Shown here one piece after another: positions 44,197-53,313 of a stretch of DNA of 64,000 bases (position 1 is its first letter; each line of letters opens with the position of its first letter). The position numbers were made by a program, and so were the translations under genes. The stretch comes from Acidobacteriota bacterium (GTDB taxonomy: Bacteria; Acidobacteriota; Terriglobia; Terriglobales; Acidobacteriaceae), in contig JAJYUB010000001.1 in NCBI GenBank assembly GCA_021792795.1, positions 124,001-188,000 of the forward strand, read 5' to 3'. The notes under the pieces are model-generated. The model had not been told where the DNA came from. It worked only from the letters and a program-made list of their open reading frames with translations, and ran no database searches.

Positions 44197-44496
44197 TTAT
44201 TCTTCCGGAAAGAATTCCACGAAACTGTCGCTGACCTGGGCGCCGTGCGTTTCCGCAATGCGAACGCAGGTTTCTTCCACCTGCCGCATTTGGCCGCGCA
44301 GATAGTCTCTGGACGCGGAAACCGCGGCAATTCCCACGGTAGCGCGCTGCCATACAACTACTTCGTCCAGCTCCGCCACTGAAACGTTGAAGCCGTGGCG
44401 CAGCGACTCCTTCAGACTGCGGACGCACTGGCGCCGATCTTTCAGCGACCGGGCGTATTCCAGTTTCAGCTCCAGGGTAAGGACCGCGAGGTGCAT
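44197..44496 (-). CDS. YlxP-like DUF503 protein
   Basis: Short protein (99 residues from the ATG at 44496) of the DUF503 family, usually found between infB and rbfA. It begins MHLAVLTLELKLEYARSLKDRRQCVRSLKE and has FNVSVAELDEVVVWQRATVGIAAVS, which fits. The longer frame to 44562 is probably not used. infB is not present upstream here; a repeat element and the HU gene take its place. Confidence 0.85.
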   Translation of the reverse strand: MHLAVLTLELKLEYARSLKDRRQCVRSLKESLRHGFNVSVAELDEVVVWQRATVGIAAVSASRDYLRGQMRQVEETCVRIAETHGAQVSDSFVEFFPEE

Positions 44497-44651
44497 GGAA
44501 AATGATACGGCGTCCGCATCGTCGACGGCGAACGTCCCGCGGGCGTCATTCATCCAGAGCATGAAGTTGTCTCAGGTTCGCGAGGCCCTCGCGCTGGCGC
44601 AAGCAGGCGGAATTTCGAAGGCCCTTCTTGTTCCCCGGCACCGCTCTAAAA

Positions 44652-44853
44652 CGGATTTACAGATTTACAGATACTGTAATCGAAAGAAGAGGAGTCATTC
44701 TGAGCGCAGCGAAGAATCCAGAGGGTGATGGCAGCATTTACGATGCGGATATCGCCTGAATTCTTCACTTCGCTGCGCGGAGCCTGCCCTGAGCGTAGCC
44801 GAAGGGTTCCGAATGATTCCCTACCACAAGCAACTACGCAAACTGTAAATACG
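44652..44853. repeat. MITE-like interspersed repeat, copy 3 (most complete)
   Basis: The copy with both outer ends: CGGATTTACAG (44652-44662) and CTGTAAATACG (44843-44853) match at 10 of 11 inverted positions. The core carries GTCATTCTGAGCGCAGCG and AATCCAGAGGG as in copy 1, plus a CCCTGAGCGTAGCCGAAGGG hairpin insertion. It fills most of the gap between ylxP and HU, ending three bases before the HU stop codon. No open reading frame of note. Confidence 0.7.
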
Positions 44854-44855
44854 CT

Positions 44856-45197
44856 CTAGACCGTGGGGGTGTCCGCTGCGCGCTCATTCTGCGCCGGGAC
44901 AGTGCGGTCCGCAGCCTTCGCCTGTTGGTTCACCAGGTCGCGCAGGTCCTTGCTGGGCTTGAAGTACGGTACCCGTTTCGATGGAACTTCAACGCGCGCG
45001 CCGGTCTTCGGGTTGCGCCCAATGCGCGGATTGCGCTGCCGCGTGCGGAAGCTGCCGAATCCGCGGATTTCGATCTTGTCTCCGGAGCGCAAAGCAGCCA
45101 CGACGGAATCGAAGATGGTTTCGATGATCGTCTCCGCGTCGGAACGCGTCAGGTCCCCCAGTCGCATTACGTCCACTACCAGGTCGGCTTTTGTCAT
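44856..45197 (-). CDS. HU/IHF-family DNA-binding protein
   Basis: Nucleoid-associated protein that bends DNA. It begins MTKADLVVDVMRLGDLTRSDAETIIETIF and has the beta-arm GFGSFRTRQRNPRIGRNPKTGARVEVPSKRVPYFKPSKDL, in which RNPRIGRNP is the DNA-contacting tip. The 20-residue C-terminal tail after LVNQ is an acidobacterial-type extension. It sits 67 nt downstream of sppA on the same strand. Confidence 0.95.
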   Translation of the reverse strand: MTKADLVVDVMRLGDLTRSDAETIIETIFDSVVAALRSGDKIEIRGFGSFRTRQRNPRIGRNPKTGARVEVPSKRVPYFKPSKDLRDLVNQQAKAADRTVPAQNERAADTPTV

Positions 45198-45264
45198 TGA
45201 AAGGCCCTTTCCTTTTCAGAGTATAGGATGCAGCCCGGGGTTTGCGCATCGCTATTGCAACAAC

Positions 45265-46209
45265 TTATTGCCACAGAAAATAAAACCCGGGGCTCTTCTC
45301 CAGCAGGGACTGCAACTCTTCCGGATTCGGGAACGCCAGCTTGGAATCGGCCCCAAGAACCAGATCGACCAGGCCCGGATGCGGTTCCCGAGGACGTACG
45401 ATCTCCGGCTCTCCTTTGATGCCCACGGCGCGGGCGGTGTCCAGCAGCGCCACGCGAAATCCGCCGGCCTGGTCAATCAGATGCAGTCCCAGCGCCTGCT
45501 GGCCTGTCCATACCTGCCCCGTCGCCAGGGTTTGAATGTCCTTTACAGGCAGCCGACGCCCGGTGGCTACGTCCTGGATAAACTGCGTATGCATATTGTC
45601 GATCAGGCCCTGAAAATAGGCCTGTTCCGCCGGCGTCAGGTCGCGGGTGGGCGATCCGGCATCCTTCAGCGCGCCGGCCTTCAATGTTACATCCTTCAGC
45701 TTCGCCCATTTCAGCAGGTCTCCGTAGTTGATCCACTGCATGATGACGCCGACGCTGCCGACGATGCTGGCGTCATTGGCATAAATGCGATCGGTTGCGG
45801 TGGCAACATAGTAGGCGCCGCTGGCGCCGACACTCTCAATGGATGCGACGATGCGCTTTTTATGGTGACTGCGGATGCGCAAGACTTCGTGATAGATTTC
45901 CTGCGAAGCGGCCGCGCCGCCGCCGGGAGAATCAATGTGCAGAATGATGGCCTTGACGGAGTCGTCGTTGGCGAACTTTTCCAGTTGCTCATCCGTTTTG
46001 TCCGCCGAAAGGATCACGCCCTTCAGGTCCACCACGGCAATCTTGCCGGAGCCGAATCCATCAAAACCGGAGGTGCTGCCGCCGGAAGATCGCATCACCT
46101 GCCATGCCGCTGTCCATAGCAGCACAACGAACAGCAGAAACAGCCCGCCCACCAGGCTGAGCCAAAACCAGAAGGAGTGTCCTCGTGTTGTCTCGGTTCG
46201 CGCGTCCAT
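45265..46209 (-). CDS. sppA: Signal peptide peptidase SppA (S49)
   Basis: Membrane-anchored serine protease that degrades leftover signal peptides. The N-terminal transmembrane helix (SFWFWLSLVGGLFLLFVVLLW) is followed by an S49 domain with IILHIDSPGGGAAASQEIYHEV and the nucleophile region SIESVGASGAYYVATATD. 314 residues from the ATG at 46209, the single-domain (short) SppA form. The frame is open to 46251. HU follows downstream. Confidence 0.9.
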   Translation of the reverse strand: MDARTETTRGHSFWFWLSLVGGLFLLFVVLLWTAAWQVMRSSGGSTSGFDGFGSGKIAVVDLKGVILSADKTDEQLEKFANDDSVKAIILHIDSPGGGAAASQEIYHEVLRIRSHHKKRIVASIESVGASGAYYVATATDRIYANDASIVGSVGVIMQWINYGDLLKWAKLKDVTLKAGALKDAGSPTRDLTPAEQAYFQGLIDNMHTQFIQDVATGRRLPVKDIQTLATGQVWTGQQALGLHLIDQAGGFRVALLDTARAVGIKGEPEIVRPREPHPGLVDLVLGADSKLAFPNPEELQSLLEKSPGFYFLWQ

Positions 46210-46384
46210 ACGGGCGAGTGTAGCATCCGGAGGCCGGTTGGTTACACTCATCCATCATTCCCCGAGCCCGACAGTCGAGATTGCAGAAATGCCGGCGTTC
46301 CACCATAATTGGGGCAGACTCCGCGCCCGGCATGCGGCATTCTCCTCTAACCTTGAAATTTGCACGGCACGAATTCGGCAAGCG

Positions 46385-47197
46385 ATGACCATGGATCAGC
46401 CGCAATACAGCATCGTCATTCCCGCGTTTAACGAGCAGGCGCGCATCGGCGCGACCCTGGAACGTGTCATGGAATGCATCCGCGTCCGCGCCTGGACCGC
46501 CGAGGTGCTGGTGGTCAACGACGGCTCCCGCGACCGGACAGCGGCCATCGTTTCGGCTGCGGCCCTCAAACATCCCAATCTCCGGCTGATCGAAAATCCC
46601 GGCAATCGCGGCAAAGGCTATTCCGTGCGCAACGGAATGCTGCAAGCCCGCGGCGCAATCGTCATGTTTACAGACGCCGACTTGTCCGCTCCCATTGAGG
46701 AGGCCGAGCTGCTGTTCGCCGCCATTGCCAACGGCGCCGACGTCGCCATTGGATCGCGATGGCTGGACCGCTCTCGCCAGACCCTTCGCCAGCCCATCTA
46801 CCGCCGGTTTTTCGGTCGCTGCTTCAACTGGCTCACGCGGCTGGTCATGAACCTTCCCCTGGCCGACACGCAATGCGGATTCAAGGCATTTCGCAGGGAA
46901 GCGGCCCAGACCATCTTCATCCGCCAGCGGATTGAGCGATGGGGATTCGATCCTGAGATCCTCTATATCGCCTTGCGATTGGGAATGCGTATCGACGAGG
47001 TCCCCGTTACCTGGGGCCATGACGAGCGTTCACGCATCAGCTACCTGAAAGACGGCTTAAAGATGATGGAAGACTTGTTGCGGGTCCGCTTCTACTCTCT
47101 TGCCGGATGCTATCGCGGAGATCCGTGTCAGGACGGCGGCCTTGGCGGGTGCGGCGACTGCCGCAAAACCAAGGCCGCACCCGTCGCCAAGACCTGA
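46385..47197 (+). CDS. GT2 glycosyltransferase, DPG/ALG5-like
   Basis: Family 2 glycosyltransferase, probably transferring a sugar to a polyprenyl phosphate. The sugar-nucleotide site is YSIVIPAFNEQARI, EVLVVNDGSRDRTAAI and ENPGNRGKGYSVRNGM. The catalytic DxD-like motif is MFTDADLSAP, and QCGFKAFRREAA plus RWGFDPEIL are typical of dolichyl-phosphate glucosyltransferase-like members. The tail has Cys-rich PCQDGGLGGCGDC, which may bind a metal. 270 residues; no C-terminal membrane helices. Confidence 0.85.
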   Translation: MTMDQPQYSIVIPAFNEQARIGATLERVMECIRVRAWTAEVLVVNDGSRDRTAAIVSAAALKHPNLRLIENPGNRGKGYSVRNGMLQARGAIVMFTDADLSAPIEEAELLFAAIANGADVAIGSRWLDRSRQTLRQPIYRRFFGRCFNWLTRLVMNLPLADTQCGFKAFRREAAQTIFIRQRIERWGFDPEILYIALRLGMRIDEVPVTWGHDERSRISYLKDGLKMMEDLLRVRFYSLAGCYRGDPCQDGGLGGCGDCRKTKAAPVAKT

Positions 47198-47235
47198 CGG
47201 GTCGCCTGCGATGTTCCTACATTCAGGATGAAGAT

Positions 47236-47499
47236 TTACAGCGCAGGCGCCGCCGACGGGGCCCGATACGTGGCCCGGAAGCGCCGCCGCTTCCTTTCCA
47301 CCACCTGGATGCCATTCTCTCCATCCATCGTCAGCGTCCATTCGTTCGAGCACGCTCCGCACAACCAATAATATTCAAGCAACTGCAGCGTTTTCGAGTT
47401 CTGTTTCGATGCATTTTTGCGGGAGAACAGGAATACTTTCCCCTCGCGCAGATAGTGGAGCGGTTTGTTGCAATTCGGATTGGCGCAATGACCGACCAT
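47236..47499 (-). CDS. Small zinc-ribbon protein, unknown
   Basis: An 87-residue protein with CANPNC near the N-terminus and CGAC near residue 47, a split pair fitting a zinc ribbon. Sequence PLHYLREGKVFLFSRKN between them is basic. A good AAGGAG lies about 10 nt before the ATG at 47499. No functional assignment. Confidence 0.55.
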   Translation of the reverse strand: MVGHCANPNCNKPLHYLREGKVFLFSRKNASKQNSKTLQLLEYYWLCGACSNEWTLTMDGENGIQVVERKRRRFRATYRAPSAAPAL

Positions 47500-47842
47500 G
47501 CGAGGCAAACTCCTTCGAGTGGGAGAAGTAGGTAGGAGATCCAGAACACAACGTTGACAAGCGGACCGCAGTCATTCTGCCTCGAACTTCTATTTTCGTT
47601 CTTATCCAGTTGGACGCTGAGTTGGAACGTAAGTTAGCCTGCGCGGTTCGCATGGAAGCGCGCAGGCGCCTTTAAAAGAGCGATGAACGGAATGAAGGAG
47701 CGATGTGCGGAATGGGAAAGAAAGTAAAATTCTTTCGCCGCGCAGCGGTTGGATCGTGGCGGCCTGAAACCAGGGTGTGTACATCCGGGCGAGAATCGGT
47801 GGGATCCTCGCTCAGATGCCGATATGCAGGTTTCCGCGCGCG
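47500..47842. other. Non-coding stretch
   Basis: No gene is supported here. The only structure seen is a pair of imperfect direct repeats (about 20 bp, GAGCGATG...GGAATG) at 47679-47720. Both neighbouring genes are on the minus strand and the region may hold the promoter of the small zinc-ribbon gene. Confidence 0.5.
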
Positions 47843-48424
47843 CTACTTTCCCTTGGGGCGGCTGGAGGGCGGGACGATGCCATTCATGCGCAGATACTCC
47901 ACCATCTGCCCGAAATGGTCGTTCATGTGGACGGTGGCGAACAACATGATTCCCGCCCGGGTGTCGACTCCATCGACTGGTTTCACTACCTCCATGGCAT
48001 TGTCCGTGTCCAGTGTTGCGATGGCCTTGTGCGCAAACGCGAACGAGTCTTTCAGTCCCTGGACCAACTGCGCCTTCGTCTTCATGCTTTTCACCGCCTG
48101 CATGTCCGGGGGTTTGATGGAAGCGGCGGCGCCGAACATGTAATAGTTGGCGGCGATAACGTGCTGTACCTGCTCTCCAAATGTTCGCACGCCCTTGAAA
48201 TTTCCGTTGGTTGGAGCAAAATTGAATTTGTCGGCGGGCATGGCTTCCACCAGCGGGACCATTTCACCCTCCACCATGCTCAACAATTGATCCACCACCT
48301 GCGCCGGCGTGGTGGTTGCGGCGGCAGCGGCGCTCATGTCCGATTGCGCCTCAATCGGCGGCATGGTCCACAGTCCGGCAACGGCCAGAACGGCGGAGAG
48401 TACGGCAAGATTCCTCATTTTCAT
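47843..48424 (-). CDS. Exported DinB-family protein
   Basis: DinB-like four-helix protein with a signal peptide (MKMRNLAVLSAVLAVAGLWTMPPIEAQS). The conserved first-helix region (QVVDQLLSMVEGEMVPLVEAMPADKFNF), FGEQVQHVIAANYYMFGAAA, and a late HMNDHFGQMVEYLRMNGIVPP carry the metal-ligand histidines. Secreted DinB proteins are typical of acidobacteria. The ATG at 48424 is chosen since AAAGGG precedes it and the longer frame has no signal sequence. Confidence 0.82.
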   Translation of the reverse strand: MKMRNLAVLSAVLAVAGLWTMPPIEAQSDMSAAAAATTTPAQVVDQLLSMVEGEMVPLVEAMPADKFNFAPTNGNFKGVRTFGEQVQHVIAANYYMFGAAASIKPPDMQAVKSMKTKAQLVQGLKDSFAFAHKAIATLDTDNAMEVVKPVDGVDTRAGIMLFATVHMNDHFGQMVEYLRMNGIVPPSSRPKGK

Positions 48425-48601
48425 ACGAGACCCTTTCCGTGCAAAAATTTGCAACGCCTGAGCGTAGCAGGAGCCGCCTGTGCGCGGCAAACTGACATGG
48501 AGCCAGCCATAGAACCCGTCGCCTGCATTCCCCGGCGACCCATGAGCGCAATCGAGTGTCCACGGTTGCAAAATAATTGAACCGAGGAAGGATGAAGGTC
48601 G

Positions 48602-49000
48602 ATGAAGACGGCAGATTTCGACAACACGGCCGCCATTCTGGTGTTGGTTCTACACCTTGCATGGATCCTGTGGGTGATCCTTGGCGCATTCTGGACTTCT
48701 GGCCGCCGCTGGCTGACCGCATTTCACATCGCCTCGCTGCTATGGGGCATCGCGGTGGAGATCGGACCCTGGCCGTGCCCTTTGACGATGGCCGAGGATT
48801 TTTTTCAGCGCCGCGTCGGCCTCGCTCCCGACCGCGGCAGTTTCCTGCTGCACGCCATCGGCTCGCTGGTCTACCCCAACCTGTCGGCGATGTTGCTGAC
48901 AATCTGCGGAGTGGCCGTCTGCGTTGTGAACCTTGCAATCTATGCTTGGCGGGCCTTCCAATGGGCAGGCAGCAATCGCGCCGAGTCTCAACTGCCCTGA
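48602..49000 (+). CDS. DUF2784 membrane protein
   Basis: Four-helix membrane protein of the DUF2784 family. The pattern LHLAWILWVILGAFWTSGRRWLTAFHIASLLWGIAVEIGPWPCPLTMAEDFF is diagnostic, including the conserved WPCPLT. A GAAGG ribosome binding site precedes the ATG. Function unknown; the family is widespread. Confidence 0.85.
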   Translation: MKTADFDNTAAILVLVLHLAWILWVILGAFWTSGRRWLTAFHIASLLWGIAVEIGPWPCPLTMAEDFFQRRVGLAPDRGSFLLHAIGSLVYPNLSAMLLTICGVAVCVVNLAIYAWRAFQWAGSNRAESQLP

Positions 49001-49166
49001 ATGCTGCGGCTTGCAATATTGCATGCAATTCCTTGCGCGCCTAAGATGCAACATTCCTGGAATGAGGCGCTTCCCCAATCCAGATTTTGTACCAGTTTTC
49101 CGCAACGGAAATGGCACCCGGCCGCATCTGTTATCTGATAGAGTTTGCCATAAGGAGTACCCCGAT

Positions 49167-49445
49167 ATGGAACAGGAAATGACTTGGTTGCGGGCGCTGG
49201 CAGCCGGATCTTTGGTTGCCGCAGCTGCGCTGTTGCTGACCGGACGGAAGAAGGCTGCGTTGACAGCTTCAGGATTGGGAGCAGCGGTCATTCTATCCGA
49301 GGACCCGGATGCGATGAAGGAGCTTTGGAGGCATGTTCCGGACTTGCTGCAGGACGGTCATGAGATGTTGGGTCGCCTGGAAGGCGTTCTCGACGGCATT
49401 ACCGAGCAGGGTGGTCGCGTCCGGCAACTGGTTCGGCGAGCCTAG
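49167..49445 (+). CDS. Small membrane-associated hypothetical protein
   Basis: A 92-residue protein from the ATG at 49167 (AAGGAG ribosome binding site 10 nt upstream). One hydrophobic helix (LRALAAGSLVAAAALLLTGRKKAALTASGLGAAVIL) precedes a charged amphipathic C-terminal helix (DLLQDGHEMLGRLEGVLDGI). No family recognised. It does not look like a translated fragment of the neighbouring DUF2784 gene. Confidence 0.5.
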   Translation: MEQEMTWLRALAAGSLVAAAALLLTGRKKAALTASGLGAAVILSEDPDAMKELWRHVPDLLQDGHEMLGRLEGVLDGITEQGGRVRQLVRRA

Positions 49446-49599
49446 CAGCATCCATTCCCCGTGTTTCCCCCCAAAGAAACCTGGTTCTAGGCTTCCTGCG
49501 GAAGTGACCCCTACAAACGGCAGGCGAGGTTGCGCCTGAGCGCGCGCGAATAACTCCGCCCGCTCTCCCTGACGACCGTTTCATCGCATCGCGACCGCT

Positions 49600-50028
49600 C
49601 TAAAATATCTTCCGCATCAGGTCGTCGCCCAGGCCGAATCCCAGGCCCATTTCCATGGCGCGGCCAAAGCCAGACTGCAAAAATCCTCCTAGCCCTCCGA
49701 TCGGTTGCGCCGCTCCCGGCCCACTCCCAGGGACAAATCCAGGCTGCGGATAGCCGCTCTGCACGGGCGCCGGATAACCCGCGCCGTAGCCCTGATTTTG
49801 GTTCGCCACAAAACCATGGATCGCCTGCAATAGATTCATGGTTTGCTGCTGCTGCGACTGGATCGCCAGCGCGATTTCTTTCAAATCCAACACCCATTCG
49901 CGAGCTTGAGGATTACCGCTCGCGGACTCAGCTTGCAGCTTTGTCGCCAGTTCTTTCAGTTCCTCAACCACTTGCTGCGAAGCATTCTGTAACTGGCCGT
50001 ACTGTTGGTCGATTGTTTGGATATCCAT
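49600..50028 (-). CDS. Hypothetical protein with helical N-terminus and Gly/Pro/Tyr-rich tail
   Basis: A 142-residue protein starting MDIQTIDQQYGQLQNASQQVV with AAGGAG upstream of the ATG. The first two-thirds are predicted alpha-helical with heptad-like Gln/Leu patterns. The last third is rich in Gly, Pro and Tyr (GYGAGYPAPVQSGYPQPGF) and ends GLGDDLMRKIF. No family recognised; a structural or cell-surface-associated role is possible. Confidence 0.55.
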   Translation of the reverse strand: MDIQTIDQQYGQLQNASQQVVEELKELATKLQAESASGNPQAREWVLDLKEIALAIQSQQQQTMNLLQAIHGFVANQNQGYGAGYPAPVQSGYPQPGFVPGSGPGAAQPIGGLGGFLQSGFGRAMEMGLGFGLGDDLMRKIF

Positions 50029-50395
50029 TTTTCCTACTCCTTCGCAAATTGTAACTTGGCACCCGGACTGAGCAAGCAATCGGCCTTCCCCCCACGCGTG
50101 GTCGGCAACGCTCGGCTGCTCCATCCCATTTGCTTGTCCCGCGCGTTCCGCGTCCGCCTACATCCGCCATATCTGTCAATCGAAGAATTCTTCCGGCGCT
50201 TGCCGGACAGTAACAGGATTTTCATGCTGCTGTAACGAAAGCACAATGTGTTCCCGCCACGATAGACACATTGCCTGTCGATGAGCAGCGGTGGATTTCC
50301 TGGAAATACATCCTTCCCGCATTGGCAGCGGAGGTAGAGCGCCCATCGGTATCACCCATCCTGAAAGACCCAAAACATTGTTGGAGGAGGAGTTC
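50029..50395. other. Intergenic region upstream of TonB receptor
   Basis: A 367-bp divergent gap between a minus-strand hypothetical gene and the TonB receptor gene. It should hold both promoters; no strong sigma70 hexamer pair, operator or riboswitch was recognised. The receptor's Shine-Dalgarno GGAGGAGG ends it. Confidence 0.4.
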
Positions 50396-53092
50396 ATGGT
50401 GCAGAGATTTCTGGTCGTGTGTGGACTTATATTTTGTTGTGTGTTTTCAGCTTTGGCTCAACCCTCAGCGGGAATTCGCGGGAGCGTGCTGGACGCGGCC
50501 GGTGCCGCCATCGCGGGCGCGGAAATCACGGTCACAAATGCGGCCACAGGTGTTGTCTCCAGCGCGGTAAGCGATGCGAATGGGGATTTTGCAGTGTCCG
50601 GGCTGGCTGTGGGCCAGTATTCCATCTCGGCCTCGAAAGCGGGTTTCGTTGCGTTTCATCAGGACAGCCTGCAACTCAAATCCGGCGAGACGCTGACCGC
50701 CGATGTATCGATGTCTCTGCCCGCCGTGACGCAATCGGTCACAGTGCATGGAACGCTCGACGGGGTGACGACCAAGCCTTCGCAGGAACAGGTGCTACTG
50801 TCCAACCAGTCCATCCGCGTTATTGACCGCCAGCAGATGAGCATCGTGGGCCCCGTCGCTGGCGGTGCGCAGATCATTTCCACTGCTCCGGGTGCCATCG
50901 TCACCGGCTACGGCAACACGGGGGCCACGAAATACACGATCACCCTGAACGGACTGAATCAGGGCTGGGGCGGCTACGGCGGTTACACCGGCGGCGGTGC
51001 GCTGGGTGTTACGTTCGATGGCGTGCCCATTGTCGATTCCGCGAGCGACCTATGGCCGTCGGCAACCATCCCGGAAAACGGTCTGATTCAGAACGTCAAC
51101 GTCACCTATGGCCCAGGCAATCCAGCGGACCGCTGGTACACCAATGTCGGCGGCGCGGTGGAGTTTACCCCAGTCCAGCCGACTGCGAAACCGCAGGCCA
51201 ACGTGACGGCAACGTATGGCAGCTATCGGCAAAAGGACATTGTTGCCAGCGGCAGCACTGGCCTGTATCGCGGCTGGTCGACAGTGGTTTCGGGCGGCGC
51301 GGGAAGCGGCAACGACTTCCGCGTGGCCCCAGATGGATTTGCCAATCCCAGCAAGGATTGGGCCGTTCAGGCCAAGGCGCTGAAAACCTTTCAAGGAAGC
51401 AGCTTGGAACTGGGGGGCTATAACTCCTACGCCGGCGGTTATCGGTCGCAGGTGATCCCGGTCGCAGCGAATCCGTACATCACCATTGATGGGAATTTAG
51501 GCAGCCAGCAATATAGTCAACCGTCCTCCGGTTATTACAGCACCTTGGCGTATAACATCTACAACAAGTACGACGTCAATCAAATGGGGCTGATCTATGG
51601 GCGGGAGACCATGCGCCTGGATGACACGACCTCCGTGCAAAACCTGTCATGGTACATGCACATCGCGCGCTTGCACAATCGCCTCAACGATGCCTATCAG
51701 GACAATTCCGGCCCTACCGGCAACCAGCAGCAAAACGAATACAACAATCCGTACTCCAACACCATTGGAGACAAGCTCCTTCTCACCAAAAGCCTGCCGA
51801 GGAACACGGTCAGTGGCGGCGGCTACTTTATCCATGAACTCTACAACAGCCGGAACAACTTCTATGGTCCCACATGGGGTGGCTCCAAGACGACCGTGAA
51901 CCAGGGCGGCAATATCCGTTCCAGCTACTTCAACACAAACGACTTTTCCATCTTCCTGCAGGATGACATTCATCCCATTCCGATACTGCACATCACGCCT
52001 GGCATCCGTTATGTAGGCTTTGCCACGGGCTTCTATAACGCAGTGCAGCAGGACTTTACCCTTGCGCCGGGGGCAGTCCTGAGTACAAACTGCCGATACA
52101 TTCCCGGCTACGGTACGAAAAATTCGGTCGGCGTGCAGGACGCCTGCCCAGCCGCAAACGAGAATCGCAGTGGGGTCGAGCCATCCGTGGACGTCACTGT
52201 GCAGGCACGTCCATGGCTGAACCTGTATGGCGGGTTCTATGAGGCGCTGCGCTCGCCGGGGTTGGGCGGCGGCGGCGGCATGTTTCAGGCCGTCGATCCC
52301 GTCAGTTATCACTTGGAGCGCGGAACGTATTATCAAGCCGGCTTCAAGATGCACACCGAAGGAACTGGCTTCCGCAACAATTTTATCTTCGGCGCCGCTT
52401 ACTACCATCAGCAGTTCGCCAACCAGGAGATTGACACTACCCTGGCCAACGGGGATACGTTCGACGCCAATGGCACGTCCAATTACAATGGCGTCAACAT
52501 CTTTGCCGATGATGACCCGATCCACAACCTGCACCTGTTCACCAACGCAAACATCGAAGCTGCCAGCTATAGCAGTTATGTTACAGGTGGACTTTTCGTA
52601 AATGGCGCGGCAACATGCACAAATCCCAATGGCAGTCCTGTCGCCGGCTGCCTGAATTACAACGGTTACCCGGTATCGTACGTGCCTACATCCACGCTGA
52701 ATGCCGGCGCCTTTTATACCCTGCATCCCGCGGAGCATTTCGTCGTCGAGCCAACGGCCTCGTTCCAGTTCATTGGCAGTCAGCATCTCTTCGACAACTG
52801 CGCGGAAGTGGCGGGTGCCTGCACCAGCCCGGCACCCAGCAAGAATGTCACCATGCCCGCCTACGCCACACTCAACCTGGGCGCGAAGGTCCCCTACAAG
52901 CACTTTGACGCCACAGTCATGGTTTTGAATGTGTTGAACAAGGGCTACAACATCTACGAATACATCTCCGCTGGCAGCTATTTCAACACCTCATCGACAG
53001 CGCCCGCGGGTTCTCCATACGCCTACAACTATGTCACCGCCTATCCCGGAGCGCCGGTCACCGCCTATATCAGCCTCGACGCCCATTTCTAG
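50396..53092 (+). CDS. TonB-dependent receptor with carboxypeptidase-like domain
   Basis: Outer-membrane TonB-dependent transporter. From the ATG at 50396 (GGAGGAGG upstream) the 898-residue protein starts with a signal peptide (VQRFLVVCGLIFCCVFSALAQP). A CarboxypepD_reg-like beta-sandwich follows (GIRGSVLDAAGAAIAGAEITVTNAATG). The plug domain comes next, with LLSNQSIRVIDRQQM and an unusually Gly-rich TYNLNGL-type strand region, then a long beta-barrel ending YISLDAHF. Substrate is unknown; in acidobacteria such proteins usually import sugars or iron complexes. It is followed by a glucose-6-phosphate isomerase gene. Confidence 0.85.
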   Translation: MVQRFLVVCGLIFCCVFSALAQPSAGIRGSVLDAAGAAIAGAEITVTNAATGVVSSAVSDANGDFAVSGLAVGQYSISASKAGFVAFHQDSLQLKSGETLTADVSMSLPAVTQSVTVHGTLDGVTTKPSQEQVLLSNQSIRVIDRQQMSIVGPVAGGAQIISTAPGAIVTGYGNTGATKYTITLNGLNQGWGGYGGYTGGGALGVTFDGVPIVDSASDLWPSATIPENGLIQNVNVTYGPGNPADRWYTNVGGAVEFTPVQPTAKPQANVTATYGSYRQKDIVASGSTGLYRGWSTVVSGGAGSGNDFRVAPDGFANPSKDWAVQAKALKTFQGSSLELGGYNSYAGGYRSQVIPVAANPYITIDGNLGSQQYSQPSSGYYSTLAYNIYNKYDVNQMGLIYGRETMRLDDTTSVQNLSWYMHIARLHNRLNDAYQDNSGPTGNQQQNEYNNPYSNTIGDKLLLTKSLPRNTVSGGGYFIHELYNSRNNFYGPTWGGSKTTVNQGGNIRSSYFNTNDFSIFLQDDIHPIPILHITPGIRYVGFATGFYNAVQQDFTLAPGAVLSTNCRYIPGYGTKNSVGVQDACPAANENRSGVEPSVDVTVQARPWLNLYGGFYEALRSPGLGGGGGMFQAVDPVSYHLERGTYYQAGFKMHTEGTGFRNNFIFGAAYYHQQFANQEIDTTLANGDTFDANGTSNYNGVNIFADDDPIHNLHLFTNANIEAASYSSYVTGGLFVNGAATCTNPNGSPVAGCLNYNGYPVSYVPTSTLNAGAFYTLHPAEHFVVEPTASFQFIGSQHLFDNCAEVAGACTSPAPSKNVTMPAYATLNLGAKVPYKHFDATVMVLNVLNKGYNIYEYISAGSYFNTSSTAPAGSPYAYNYVTAYPGAPVTAYISLDAHF

Positions 53093-53313
53093 CGGCTCGG
53101 TAAAACTGCGCGAAAGACTGTTGTGCTTGCGAATGGCCCATGCCTCGTGTGGGTCATTTCTCTTTATGCGCCTGGGAAGCCGTTTCAATCCATCCGCCGG
53201 GCGCCGAACAAGACAACGTTGTGCCCAAATTCTCATCGCCGGCGTCTAACATGAAAGATGCAACCAACAAGGTCCCCCGAATCGCAATCCAAAGAATGAG
53301 AGAAGTCGACACC

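Noticed and set aside
47679-47720. Imperfect tandem repeat GAGCGATG...GGAATG
   Set aside because: Only two short copies; too little to support a functional element.
50029-50395. Possible riboswitch upstream of the TonB receptor
   Set aside because: Some paired segments can be drawn, but no cobalamin, TPP or other known riboswitch core sequence was seen.
51647-52903. 418-aa minus-strand ORF inside the TonB receptor gene
   Set aside because: Fully antisense to a recognised beta-barrel protein, without any recognisable motif.
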